Below, one piece after another: positions 6,542 through 13,967 of a stretch of DNA of 17,462 nucleotides. Under the pieces are notes generated by a model. That model was not told the DNA's origin. It saw nothing but the letters and a program-made list of their open reading frames with translations, and did no database searches. The translations under genes and the position numbers were made by a program. The stretch is from an uncultured Synergistaceae bacterium (GTDB lineage: Bacteria; Synergistota; Synergistia; Synergistales; Aminobacteriaceae): NCBI GenBank assembly GCA_937870605.1, contig CALMZW010000279.1, forward strand, positions 1 through 17,462, written 5' to 3'. Position 1 is the stretch's first letter. Each line of letters opens with the position of its first letter.

Positions 6542-8368
6542 ATGATGAGCGGACGGAGTACGTTTTTTGATGGAACGTGGCAGCGGACCGACTATTGCGG
6601 GACTGTGGGAAAGGAACATCTTGGAAAGAAAATCGTCCTCAACGGGTGGGTCCGGAAACGCCGTGACCTCGGCGGCATCATATTCATCGATCTCTGGGAT
6701 CACACCGGGTGCGTTCAGGTTGTCTTCAATCCGGAGCGGCATCCCGATGCGCATGCTCTTGCAGGCGATCTGAGAAGCGAGTTCGTCATCGCCGTCGCCG
6801 GTTCCGTCGGCGAAAGACCGCAAGGGACCTGCAACGCGGCCATGACGACGGGCGACTTTGAAGTGACGGCGGAGGAGATTCTTCGTCTCTCTCCTTCAGC
6901 TCCCCTTCCGTTTGAAATCGGCGATGCGACGGACCGGGTTGACGAAAATCTGCGGCTGAAGCATCGCTACCTCGATCTGCGGCGCGAAAAAATGCAGCGG
7001 AACCTCCGCATACGTAACCGAATCGCGATGTTCACACGCGACTACCTTTCGCGCAACGGCTTTATCGACATAGAGACGCCGATGCTGACAAAATCCACGC
7101 CCGAAGGGGCCCGGGACTATCTCGTTCCGAGCCGCGTGAGCCCCGGAAATTTCTTCGCGTTACCCCAGTCGCCGCAGATCTTCAAGCAGATTCTCATGAT
7201 CAGCGGCTTCGACCGGTATTATCAGATCGTCAAGTGCTTCCGGGACGAAGACCTTCGCGCGGACCGTCAGCCCGAATTCACGCAGATCGACATGGAACTG
7301 AGTTTTCTCACTGAAGAAACCATCTATTCCCTGATCGAGGGGTACATGAAGGAGCTTTTCAAGACCATTCTCGACGTGGACATTCCGACGCCCTTCCGGC
7401 GCATGTCCTATTGGGACGCCATGGACCGGTACGGAAGCGACAAGCCGGATTTACGCATTCCGTTCGCCATCGCCGACCTGTCATCCGTTTTCGCGGATGC
7501 CGGTTTTGCTCCGTTCAAGGAGATTCTCGCGAACGGCGGCTATGTGCGCGGGGTGCCGCTTCCGGGCGGCGCGTCGCTGTCGAGGAAAGGGCTTTCCGAC
7601 ATTGAAGAGCGCGTCAAGAAGCTTGGCGGCTCGGGATGCGCCGCGTTTCAGATCAAAGACGGCGTCCTCAAGGGGCCGCTCGTCAAGTTTCTGTCCGAAG
7701 AGAGTCAGGAGGCATTGCGCCGTATCGCGGGCGTCGGGGAGGGCGATGCGCTGTTTGTCGTCGGAGAAAAGAGTCGCAAGAAGATATCCGATATCCTCGG
7801 AACCCTTCGCCTCGAACTTGCGCGCGAGCACGACCTCGTTTCCAAAGGGACGTGGGAATTCTTGTGGGTCGTGCAATTCCCGCTGTTCGAGTGGGATGAG
7901 GAGGAGCACCGCTGGACGGCCGTCCATCACCCGTTTACGGCGCCCTTGGCCGAAGATATCCCGCTTATGGATACGAATCCCGGCGAGGTGCGTTCGAGAG
8001 CCTACGACTGCGTGCTGAACGGAAGCGAAGTCGGCGGCGGTTCCATACGAATCCATGATCCGGAGGTTCAGGAGAAGGTGTTCGCCTGCCTTGCCTTTTC
8101 GAAAGAAGACGCCCGGAACCGGTTCGGGTTCCTGCTCGACGCCCTTTCTTTCGGAACTCCCCCCCACGGCGGACTGGCGTTCGGGATGGATCGCCTCGCA
8201 ATGCTTCTGTGTGGCGCGTCCTCCATACGCGAGGTCATGGCCTTCCCGAAGACGCAGCGGGCGCAGTGTCTCATGTCCGGAGCGCCGTCGGACGTTGCGG
8301 AAAAGCAGCTCGGGGAGCTCTCGATCGCGATCGCGTTGCACGAAGCTCCGGAAGCGCGGGAGGAATAA
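6542..8368 (+). CDS. aspS: Aspartate--tRNA ligase
   Basis: The protein has 608 residues from ATG 6542. The adjacent ATG 6545 is equally possible and sits at a slightly better distance from AAGGAG (6531-6536). It charges tRNA-Asp with aspartate. The bacterial type is clear from its layout. An N-terminal OB-fold anticodon domain contains GWVRKRRDLGGIIFIDLWDH (35-54). Motif 1 lies around FIDIETPMLTKSTPEGARDY (174-193) and motif 2 around FRDEDLRADRQPEFTQIDME (233-252). A GAD-like insertion occupies about 290-430, and motif 3 in the C-terminal part reads GGLAFGMDRLAMLLCGASSI. Leucine after RRD in the OB fold resembles the discriminating E. coli enzyme more than the His seen in the non-discriminating Pseudomonas enzyme; this is a weak hint only. 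It ends the operon at a strong terminator. Confidence 0.98.
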   Translation: MMSGRSTFFDGTWQRTDYCGTVGKEHLGKKIVLNGWVRKRRDLGGIIFIDLWDHTGCVQVVFNPERHPDAHALAGDLRSEFVIAVAGSVGERPQGTCNAAMTTGDFEVTAEEILRLSPSAPLPFEIGDATDRVDENLRLKHRYLDLRREKMQRNLRIRNRIAMFTRDYLSRNGFIDIETPMLTKSTPEGARDYLVPSRVSPGNFFALPQSPQIFKQILMISGFDRYYQIVKCFRDEDLRADRQPEFTQIDMELSFLTEETIYSLIEGYMKELFKTILDVDIPTPFRRMSYWDAMDRYGSDKPDLRIPFAIADLSSVFADAGFAPFKEILANGGYVRGVPLPGGASLSRKGLSDIEERVKKLGGSGCAAFQIKDGVLKGPLVKFLSEESQEALRRIAGVGEGDALFVVGEKSRKKISDILGTLRLELAREHDLVSKGTWEFLWVVQFPLFEWDEEEHRWTAVHHPFTAPLAEDIPLMDTNPGEVRSRAYDCVLNGSEVGGGSIRIHDPEVQEKVFACLAFSKEDARNRFGFLLDALSFGTPPHGGLAFGMDRLAMLLCGASSIREVMAFPKTQRAQCLMSGAPSDVAEKQLGELSIAIALHEAPEAREE

Positions 8369-8380
8369 CGCCGGAATAAC

Positions 8381-8416
8381 AAGAGCGGGATTCCCTCGCA
8401 GGAATCCCGCTCTTTT
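8381..8416. terminator. Bidirectional intrinsic terminator between aspS and the rpiR-family gene
   Basis: A perfect 14-bp stem (AAGAGCGGGATTCC 8381-8394 with GGAATCCCGCTCTT 8401-8414) encloses a 6-nt loop. On the plus strand the stem ends in CTTTTC. On the minus strand it ends in CTTGTTATT. It sits 12 nt after the aspS stop and 29 nt past the end of the converging regulator gene, so it likely serves both. Confidence 0.88.
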
Positions 8417-8445
8417 CGTATGGCGCGGGGTCCGGTTCCGTCGCG

Positions 8446-9312
8446 TCAATAACGCAGTCCGAAGGTGGGGTAGTAGATCCGTTCGTCGTGGAGTCCCTTT
8501 TCCTGGTCCTTGAGCGCGTCTTTCGCCTTGTCGCCGAGATTGACCGCAAGCGCAGAGGTGAGCACGTGAATGAGGAAGAACGGACCGATCAGGCTGCTCC
8601 CGAACGTCGGGCTCGCATCGCTCACGTAAAAGGAGAGATTCGCAAACTTGCAGACGGGAGCGGCGGGGCTGTCCGTCAGCGTGACGACCGTTGCGCCGAT
8701 CTCAGATGCGCGTTTCATCGATTCGGTGACCTCGATGACGTAACTCGGAAGCTCGCAGACGACGACAGCGTCCGTCGCCGTAACGGCGCGCGCCTGCTCG
8801 ATCAGCGCCATGGACCCGCGCTTGATCAGAACGCCCTTAAGCCCCATTTCGAGGAGACGCGTATAAAGAAACTCGGCGACAAGCGACGATATTCCCCATC
8901 CCACGCAGTAAATCGTCCCGGATTTCCGGAGGATGGAGCAAAACTCGCCGATTGATTCCGCCCGGAGCTGGTTCCACGTATCGTCGAGATTCGCGTGTTC
9001 CAGCCGGTGGATTTCCACCGGAAGATTGGAAAAGCTCGTGATGGATCTGGAGAGCGTCGCGGAAGGATTGACCTGTTCGAGGACGGCGTCTTTCAAAGAT
9101 CCCTTGAGATCCGAATATCCGGAAAACCCGAGGACGCGGGAGACACGGACGAGTTGCGCTTTCGACACGTCCAGCTTCTCGGCGACGTCGCCGATGGACA
9201 GAAAGGCGGCTTCCCTTGTATTCGCCAGGAGATACTCCACAACCCTCCGCGCCTTTGTGGGCAGCGCATCCATCTTGGAACGAAGCAGCTCTTCCAGCCT
9301 GGCGCCTTCCAT
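8446..9312 (-). CDS. MurR/RpiR-family transcriptional regulator (HTH plus SIS domain)
   Basis: The protein has 288 residues. The start is ATG 9312 (MEGARLEEL) with GGGGGAG upstream on the minus strand. The N-terminal HTH_6 domain spans about 1-78. Its recognition region is IGDVAEKLDVSKAQLVRVSR (40-59), followed by the typical LGFSGYSDLKGSLK. The SIS domain spans about 120-260, with the nucleotide-fold glycines in IYCVGWGISSLVAEFLYTRL (134-153) and ATVVTLTDSPAAPVCKFANL (207-226). The usual second SIS strand carries a Ser-x-Ser-Gly phosphosugar loop; here it reads VVCELPSYVIEV (184-195), so the effector may not be an ordinary sugar phosphate. It has its own promoter and lies downstream of an ADP-ribosylglycohydrolase gene on the same strand. 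Target genes are unknown. Confidence 0.92.
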   Translation of the reverse strand: MEGARLEELLRSKMDALPTKARRVVEYLLANTREAAFLSIGDVAEKLDVSKAQLVRVSRVLGFSGYSDLKGSLKDAVLEQVNPSATLSRSITSFSNLPVEIHRLEHANLDDTWNQLRAESIGEFCSILRKSGTIYCVGWGISSLVAEFLYTRLLEMGLKGVLIKRGSMALIEQARAVTATDAVVVCELPSYVIEVTESMKRASEIGATVVTLTDSPAAPVCKFANLSFYVSDASPTFGSSLIGPFFLIHVLTSALAVNLGDKAKDALKDQEKGLHDERIYYPTFGLRY

Positions 9313-9358
9313 ACAACGTCACTCCCCCTGAAACGTGATGGCTCTGTCTGTGGACTTT

Positions 9359-9387
9359 AGTTTATTTCAAGGGGAAGGAATCGTCAA
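9359..9387 (-). promoter_or_regulatory. Sigma-70 type promoter of the rpiR-family gene
   Basis: Reading the minus strand, TTGACG (9387-9382), a 17-bp spacer and TAAACT (9364-9359) form a near-consensus promoter. The leader to the ATG at 9312 is about 40 nt. Confidence 0.7.
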
Positions 9388-9390
9388 ATG

Positions 9391-9427
9391 GTACGGAGCA
9401 TCACCCGTCGTGAAATGCAGCCCGTAC
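9391..9427. promoter_or_regulatory. Interrupted inverted repeat between the glycohydrolase and rpiR-family genes
   Basis: The arms are GTACGG (9391-9396), GCAT (9398-9401) and CAC (9402-9404), matched by GTG (9410-9412), ATGC (9415-9418) and CCGTAC (9422-9427). That is 13 paired positions with small bulges around a CCGTC loop. It lies just after the glycohydrolase stop and directly upstream of the -35 box of the regulator gene. It may be a weak 3'-end hairpin (no T-run follows) or an operator for autoregulation. Confidence 0.35.
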
Positions 9428-9428
9428 G

Positions 9429-10214
9429 TTACATCCGCGGGCGCAGATGGACGTATTTCGCGTAGAACTTGTCAAGGATGGCGGTCATCTCAGCCGGAAG
9501 GATCTGTCGAACCTTTGTTTCGATCTTGTCGGGAACGGAACCATAGAACGCTTCGGCGATCGCTCCGGCGATGCAGGCCTGCGTGTCCGCGTCACCTCCG
9601 AGCGACACCGCATTCCGTACGGATTCCTCGAAGGAGCCGGACTCAAGAAAAGCGGTGATAGCTTCCGGAACGCTTCCCTGGCACGTTTCGTCCAGCTCAT
9701 AGTCCTCACGGATCTGGGCGAGGGAGAGCCTGAGGTCGTAATCGAACGTTGTTTCGATATACGTCCGTATGATGTCCTTGCTGCGTCCGTCGCGCGCGAG
9801 GAATATGGCGGCGGCGATCGCCTGCGCTCCCTTGACGCCTTCCGGGTGATTGTGCGTCGGCTCCGCAGTACGCGTCGCCTCTTCGATCACTGCGTCGAGC
9901 GAATCGAACGCGTATGCGACGGGACTGACGCGCATCGCGCTTCCGTTTCCGAAGCTGCCGTACGGCTCCGGTGCGGGGGAGGCGAGCCACTCCTGAAAGC
10001 GGCCTCCATATCCGACGTCCGGATAGCGGGTTCCCCAGTTCCGGAACGACACCGCGTACGGTGCGCCGTGAAGAATGCTGTCCGCCACCGCAACGGTGAG
10101 CACCGTATCATCCGTGAACGTGGATTCCGGTACGAAGAGGGAGAAGGATGTACGTTTCACCGGGTGCCAGTCGTACGCCGAACCGATGATATCGCCCGAG
10201 ATCGCTCCAAGCAT
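9429..10214 (-). CDS. ADP-ribosylglycohydrolase family protein
   Basis: The protein has 261 residues. The start is ATG 10214 (MLGAISGDIIGSAY) with AAGGAGGG upstream; a longer frame to 10271 would include the -10 box and is rejected. It belongs to the ARH/DraG family of dinuclear Mg enzymes that remove ADP-ribose from proteins, nucleic acids or small molecules. Metal and substrate motifs are intact: GDIIG (7-11), FTDDT with T34, D35 and D36 (33-37), FGNGSAMR (88-95), THNHPEG (120-126) and LGGDADT with D208, D210 and T211 (205-211). The protein has no signal peptide, so it acts in the cytoplasm. No nitrogenase or ADP-ribosyltransferase gene is in the window, so a DraG role is unlikely and the substrate is open. 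It is divergent from a HAD phosphatase, and the next gene on its strand is the RpiR-family regulator. Confidence 0.93.
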   Translation of the reverse strand: MLGAISGDIIGSAYDWHPVKRTSFSLFVPESTFTDDTVLTVAVADSILHGAPYAVSFRNWGTRYPDVGYGGRFQEWLASPAPEPYGSFGNGSAMRVSPVAYAFDSLDAVIEEATRTAEPTHNHPEGVKGAQAIAAAIFLARDGRSKDIIRTYIETTFDYDLRLSLAQIREDYELDETCQGSVPEAITAFLESGSFEESVRNAVSLGGDADTQACIAGAIAEAFYGSVPDKIETKVRQILPAEMTAILDKFYAKYVHLRPRM

Positions 10215-10245
10215 CGATTGACCCTCCTTGTGTTGACCTGGGACA

Positions 10246-10274
10246 ATTATACTCCTCCAGGTTGCGCGCAATGG
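10246..10274 (-). promoter_or_regulatory. Candidate promoter of the ADP-ribosylglycohydrolase gene
   Basis: On the minus strand a perfect TATAAT (10251-10246) lies 31 bases upstream of the ATG, giving a short leader of about 25 nt. At a 17-bp spacing the -35 would read CCATTG (10274-10269), which is weak. A better-looking TTGCGC is only 14 bp away. Confidence 0.5.
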
Positions 10275-10325
10275 AGCCCGGGCCGGAATACAGGGGGGCG
10301 CCGTCGCTTCACGCCTCCCGCGTCT

Positions 10326-10354
10326 TTGCGTTTCTCCGTGTTATCGGGTAGGAT
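10326..10354 (+). promoter_or_regulatory. Candidate promoter of the HAD-DUF255 operon
   Basis: TTGCGT (10326-10331), a 17-bp spacer and TAGGAT (10349-10354) give a plausible sigma-70 promoter about 34 bases before the TTG start of the HAD gene. The 173-bp gap to the divergent glycohydrolase gene thus holds two back-to-back promoters. Confidence 0.45.
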
Positions 10355-10387
10355 GCTTCTATATTTGGACCGGGATGGTGACGTGTT

Positions 10388-11053
10388 TTGAAGTGTGTGC
10401 TTTTCGATTTTGATATGACGCTGGCCGACAGCAGTTACTCGATTACCGACGCCGTGAACATGATCGCGCAAAGCCGCGGGCTCCGGAGCGTCACGAGAGA
10501 GGAGATCCTCCGGGTCATCGGTCTCCCGATTGCGGAATCGTGGATGGCGCTGTGGGGAGCGTTCGACGAATCCTGGCTCGATGAGTACAGGGAAAAATTC
10601 GTCCCGATGGAATATAAAGGACTCCGGCTCTTTCCGGGGGCCAGAGAGGTGCTTGAATCGCTTCGCGGACTCGGGATGAGACTCGGAGTCGCGTCGAACA
10701 GGCGAAACGTCCTGCCCGCACTGGAGGCTACGGACATCGCACAGTATTTCGATTCGGTTGTCGGACTGCAGGATGTCGCGCTCCCGAAACCGAATCCCGA
10801 TGTGGTGATCGAGAGCATGGAACGGCTTGGCGTCCGCGGCGCGGAAACCTGGTACGTCGGCGACACCGCGGATGATATGCGAGCGGCTGTCGCTGCCGGT
10901 GTCTGGGGCATCGGGGTCGAGTCGGGGAATTTCAAGGCGGCGGACCTCCTTGAAGCGGGGGCGTGGCGCGCGATTCCCTCGGTTGTCGATCTTCCCGCGC
11001 TTGCGGAAACGGGAAATCCGTCCGGTTGCACGTTCGTCCCTTCACGGGGATAG
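10388..11053 (+). CDS. HAD-superfamily hydrolase (phosphoglycolate phosphatase / PpaX-like)
   Basis: The protein has 221 residues. An in-frame TGA at 10379 limits the 5' end, and TTG 10388 is the first start codon and yields a complete motif I. The SD is weak. All four HAD motifs are intact: DFDMTLADS (D7 nucleophile, D9 acid/base), S103 in GVASNRRN (100-107), K134 in ALPKPNPD (131-138), and GDTADDM (158-164). The helical cap after motif I fits subfamily IA, small-molecule phosphatases of the Gph/PpaX type. Substrate is uncertain: phosphoglycolate, pyrophosphate and sugar phosphates are all possible. The unusual DFDMT in place of the common DFDGT is conservative. The DUF255 gene starts 18 bp downstream, so the two are likely one operon. 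Confidence 0.9.
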   Translation: MKCVLFDFDMTLADSSYSITDAVNMIAQSRGLRSVTREEILRVIGLPIAESWMALWGAFDESWLDEYREKFVPMEYKGLRLFPGAREVLESLRGLGMRLGVASNRRNVLPALEATDIAQYFDSVVGLQDVALPKPNPDVVIESMERLGVRGAETWYVGDTADDMRAAVAAGVWGIGVESGNFKAADLLEAGAWRAIPSVVDLPALAETGNPSGCTFVPSRG

Positions 11054-11071
11054 GGAAAGGAAGATTCGTTG

Positions 11072-12892
11072 ATGGCGCCGAACGGTCTTGCGAAAGAGAA
11101 GAGCCCCTATCTGCAACAGCACGCGAATAATCCTGTGGAGTGGCTTCCGTGGGGGGATGAAGCGTTCGAGAAAGCCAAACGGGAAGACAAACCCGTCTTT
11201 CTCTCCTGCGGCTACTCTACGTGCCACTGGTGTCATGTGATGGAACACGAAAGTTTCCGGGACGAGGAGGTGGCCGCGCTGCTGAACGCTGCGTTCGTTC
11301 CGGTGAAAGTCGACCGGGAAGAGCGCCCCGACATCGACGCGACGTACATGGCGGCCTGTCAGGTCCTCAACAAGGGCGGCGGATGGCCCCTCAACGTCTT
11401 CCTGACGCCCGAGGGGAAGCCGTTTTTTGCGGCGACGTATCTTCCGAAAAGGGGTTCCCAGGCGCAACCCGGCCTCGTTGACATGATTCCGCGGGTGCGC
11501 TGGTTGTGGGCGACGAAGCGCGACGCGATCGAACAGTCCGCGGATTCCATCATTGAAGCGCTTCGGAAGGGGGCCGTGCCGACCGGTGGAAGCTGCCCCG
11601 GGAAGACGGAAATGACCCGCGCGTACGGAGCGCTGAAGAAGGCGTTCGATCCGGCATGGGGCGGTTTTTATGGAGCGCCGAAATTTCCCGCGCCCCATCG
11701 TCTCTCCTTCCTTCTTCGCTATGGGCAGGAGTTCCGGGAGCAGGACGCGCTGAATATGGTCGCGATAACCATGCGGCGCATGTGGGACGGGGGCGTTCAC
11801 GACCATCTGGGCGGCGGATTCTTCCGGTATTCGGTCGACGAACGATGGGGAGTTCCGCATTTCGAGAAGATGCTGTATGATCAGGCGCTTCTTCTCCATG
11901 CCGGAGCCGATGCGTTCGAGGTTTTGAACGATCCGTTTTTTGAAGCGTTCTGCCGGGACATCGTTTCGTTCCTGTATCGCGAAATGCGCTCGCAGGAAGG
12001 AGCCTTCGCCGCGGCGCTCGATGCCGACGCCGAAGGGATGGAAGGAGGATATTACCTCTGGTCGGACTCGGCGATCCGCGAGGTTCTGTCCGAAGAGGAC
12101 GCGGCCCTTTTCAAAACCGCGTATTCCGTGCTTCACGAGGGAAACCTGGGGAAACACGGGAGTATGGACACCCTCGGGAAAAACGTTCTTCGCCGGTCGA
12201 AAACCTCCGAAGAACTCGCCGCGCTGATGCGTCTTTCGCCCGCAGGGATCGAAGAGCGGCTTTCCGCCTGCGTGAAGGCGCTGCTTGCGAAACGGGACAC
12301 GAAGCGTCGTCCCTTCAGGGACGAAAAGATCCTGACCGACTGGAACGGTCTTGCGATCGCCGCGCTTGCCCGCGCGGGCCGGCTCTGCGGACGCAAGGAG
12401 TACATCGACGGCGCGGTTCACGCGGCGAATTTCATTCACAAAACGCTGTGGGACGGGAAGGGAGAACTGCGACATCGATATATCAGCGGAGAAACCGCCG
12501 TTTCCGGAATGTTGCCCGACTACGCGTTTCTCGCCCGCGGATTTCTCGAGTTGTACGAAGCGACGAAAGACGCCCGCTGGCGGAAGGATGGGCTTGCCTT
12601 CGTGACGAATGCGGTCCGCCGTTTCTGGGACGAAAAAAACGGAGGCTTTGAAATGAGCGTGAGAACGGACGCACGCCTCTTCCTGCCGATCCGCGACGCC
12701 CATGACGGCGACATCCCGTCGGGAAACGCCGCCATGGTCCAGACCCTCATGAAAGCGTACGAGAGCACAAAGGACGGGGAGTATCTGCGTCTCGCCCGCA
12801 GGACGGCGTCCGCGTTCGCCGACGCGATCCATGATTCGCCGGGCGCCCACACGCACCTTCTTGAGGCCGTGCTGCCGATGAGCCACCTGTAG
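11072..12892 (+). CDS. DUF255 / YyaL-type protein: thioredoxin-like domain plus helical barrel
   Basis: The protein has 606 residues from ATG 11072, with AAAGGAAG about 8 nt upstream; TTG 11069 directly before is a less likely start. The N-terminal domain (about 1-165) is the DUF255 thioredoxin-like fold. It shows LAKEKSPYLQQHANNPVEWL (6-25), the redox motif STCHWCHVME with C51 and C54, and the GGGWPLNVFLTPEGKPFF segment. The remainder resembles an alpha/alpha-barrel of the glycoside-hydrolase or epimerase type, with GGGFFRYSVDERWGVPHFEK and LDADAEGMEGGYYLWS, both family hallmarks. The family usually has about 650-700 residues, so this copy is somewhat short at the C terminus. The biochemical function of this conserved family (human SPATA20-like) is not settled. 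No signal peptide is present. Confidence 0.92.
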   Translation: MAPNGLAKEKSPYLQQHANNPVEWLPWGDEAFEKAKREDKPVFLSCGYSTCHWCHVMEHESFRDEEVAALLNAAFVPVKVDREERPDIDATYMAACQVLNKGGGWPLNVFLTPEGKPFFAATYLPKRGSQAQPGLVDMIPRVRWLWATKRDAIEQSADSIIEALRKGAVPTGGSCPGKTEMTRAYGALKKAFDPAWGGFYGAPKFPAPHRLSFLLRYGQEFREQDALNMVAITMRRMWDGGVHDHLGGGFFRYSVDERWGVPHFEKMLYDQALLLHAGADAFEVLNDPFFEAFCRDIVSFLYREMRSQEGAFAAALDADAEGMEGGYYLWSDSAIREVLSEEDAALFKTAYSVLHEGNLGKHGSMDTLGKNVLRRSKTSEELAALMRLSPAGIEERLSACVKALLAKRDTKRRPFRDEKILTDWNGLAIAALARAGRLCGRKEYIDGAVHAANFIHKTLWDGKGELRHRYISGETAVSGMLPDYAFLARGFLELYEATKDARWRKDGLAFVTNAVRRFWDEKNGGFEMSVRTDARLFLPIRDAHDGDIPSGNAAMVQTLMKAYESTKDGEYLRLARRTASAFADAIHDSPGAHTHLLEAVLPMSHL

Positions 12893-12938
12893 CGGCTGAC
12901 GCAGTGACACCTTTCCAGGTGTTCCGACATTCGGATGT

Positions 12939-12972
12939 GCGGGAGCGACGTGGGGAACTTCCGCTCTTGTTG
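12939..12972 (+). terminator. Weak candidate terminator after the DUF255 gene
   Basis: GCGGGAG (12939-12945) can pair with CTTCCGC (12958-12964) over 7 bp, including one G-U, and is followed by TCTTGTTG. The tail overlaps the -35 box of the cheV promoter. Two other small hairpins, ACACCT/AGGTGT (12907-12922) and TCCGA/TCGGA (12923-12935), precede it without a T-run. Confidence 0.3.
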
Positions 12973-12995
12973 CCGGATTGTTCATGAGTTATAGT
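12967..12995 (+). promoter_or_regulatory. Promoter of cheV, with inverted repeat around the -10
   Basis: TTGTTG (12967-12972), a 17-bp spacer and TATAGT (12990-12995) look like a housekeeping promoter rather than a flagellar sigma-28 one. An inverted repeat GTTCAT (12980-12985) / ATGAAC (12999-13004) is centred on the -10 hexamer, a typical place for a repressor site. Confidence 0.6.
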
Positions 12996-13038
12996 GTGAT
13001 GAACTGTAGCGGAAGTACTTTGAAGGGGGGCCCGGGCC

Positions 13039-13956
13039 ATGGAAGAAGTGAAAAAGGTCACAACTGAGGTCGGAACGAACGAATGGCAGGTTGTGGTTTT
13101 CTTTCTCGGAGAGCAGACCTTTGCGATAAATGTGGACAAGACCCGTGAGATTCTCCGGTGGACGGGGAGCCGTTCCATTCCGGACGCTCCGACATCCATG
13201 ATCGGAATCACGTCCGTTCGCGGAGAAGTGCTCCCGCTGATGGATCTCAGGAAGCATCTGGGCATCGTCTCGAAAGTCCCGCTCGAATCGAGCAAGATCA
13301 TCATCGCGGAATTCAACGAGATCAAACTGGGGTTCGTCGTGGATTCCGTGGAGCGGATTTACAGGATCAATTCCGAGGAACTCGATTCCTCCCTGACGGG
13401 CACGTTCCTCGGCCAGTTCGTGTTGTACGTTATCAAGAGAGATCACCGGAACGTTCTGCTTCTCGACTACGAGGCCATCGTGCAGTCCATCAATCCCTCC
13501 CTGTCCGAACGGTATGCGCTGGATCCCGAAAAAGCCAGGGAAATGACGGCGGATCTGGGAAATCTGGATTCATACAAGATCCTCGTGGCGGAGGATTCCC
13601 CCCTGATCCGCAGGCAACTGCAGGACGTCCTCTCGCAGGGAGGGTTCCATAACGTCGTTCTGGTGGGGGACGGGAAAGACGCATGGGATCATCTCGACGC
13701 GACCCCCGACGATTACGCCCTTCTCGTGACGGATGTCGAGATGCCGCGTCTCGACGGCCTTGCGCTTACCCGTCGGGTCAAGGAAAACACGAAGATGCGT
13801 TCGATTCCCATTGTCGTTTTTTCCTCGATCATGGCGCATGACATCAAGATCAAGGCTGCGAGCGTCGGCGCGGAAGCTCAGATCACAAAGCCGGAAATCA
13901 ACGAGCTCGTCACGCATGTATGCCGTCTCCTCCGGGAACACCCGAGGAGCGCCTAG
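13039..13956 (+). CDS. cheV: Chemotaxis protein CheV (CheW domain plus receiver domain)
   Basis: The protein has 305 residues, close to the usual CheV size. The start is ATG 13039 behind AAGGGGGG. The N-terminal CheW-like domain (about 12-165) couples receptors to the kinase CheA: WQVVVFFLGEQTFAINVDKT, SMIGITSVRGEVLPLMDLRK and the downstream GFVVDSVERIYRI are family-typical. The C-terminal receiver domain (about 180-300) has all key residues: the acidic pair E185-D186, phospho-acceptor D232 in LVTDVEMPRLDG, and K284 in QITKPE. CheV is thought to modulate or buffer signalling when phosphorylated by CheA. No other chemotaxis or flagellar gene is in the window, so this is an orphan locus. An SD for the next gene overlaps the TAG stop, so the two are probably coupled. 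Confidence 0.95.
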   Translation: MEEVKKVTTEVGTNEWQVVVFFLGEQTFAINVDKTREILRWTGSRSIPDAPTSMIGITSVRGEVLPLMDLRKHLGIVSKVPLESSKIIIAEFNEIKLGFVVDSVERIYRINSEELDSSLTGTFLGQFVLYVIKRDHRNVLLLDYEAIVQSINPSLSERYALDPEKAREMTADLGNLDSYKILVAEDSPLIRRQLQDVLSQGGFHNVVLVGDGKDAWDHLDATPDDYALLVTDVEMPRLDGLALTRRVKENTKMRSIPIVVFSSIMAHDIKIKAASVGAEAQITKPEINELVTHVCRLLREHPRSA

Positions 13957-13967
13957 GAGGAATTTTT

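Noticed and set aside
10215..10271. 19-residue extension of the ADP-ribosylglycohydrolase
   Set aside because: It includes the TATAAT and SD. The family normally begins with MLGAISGD, which is at 10214.
11042..12985. 647-codon open frame on the minus strand
   Set aside because: It mirrors the DUF255 gene, whose motifs are certain. The antisense translation shows no domain and only reflects stop-poor GC-rich sequence.
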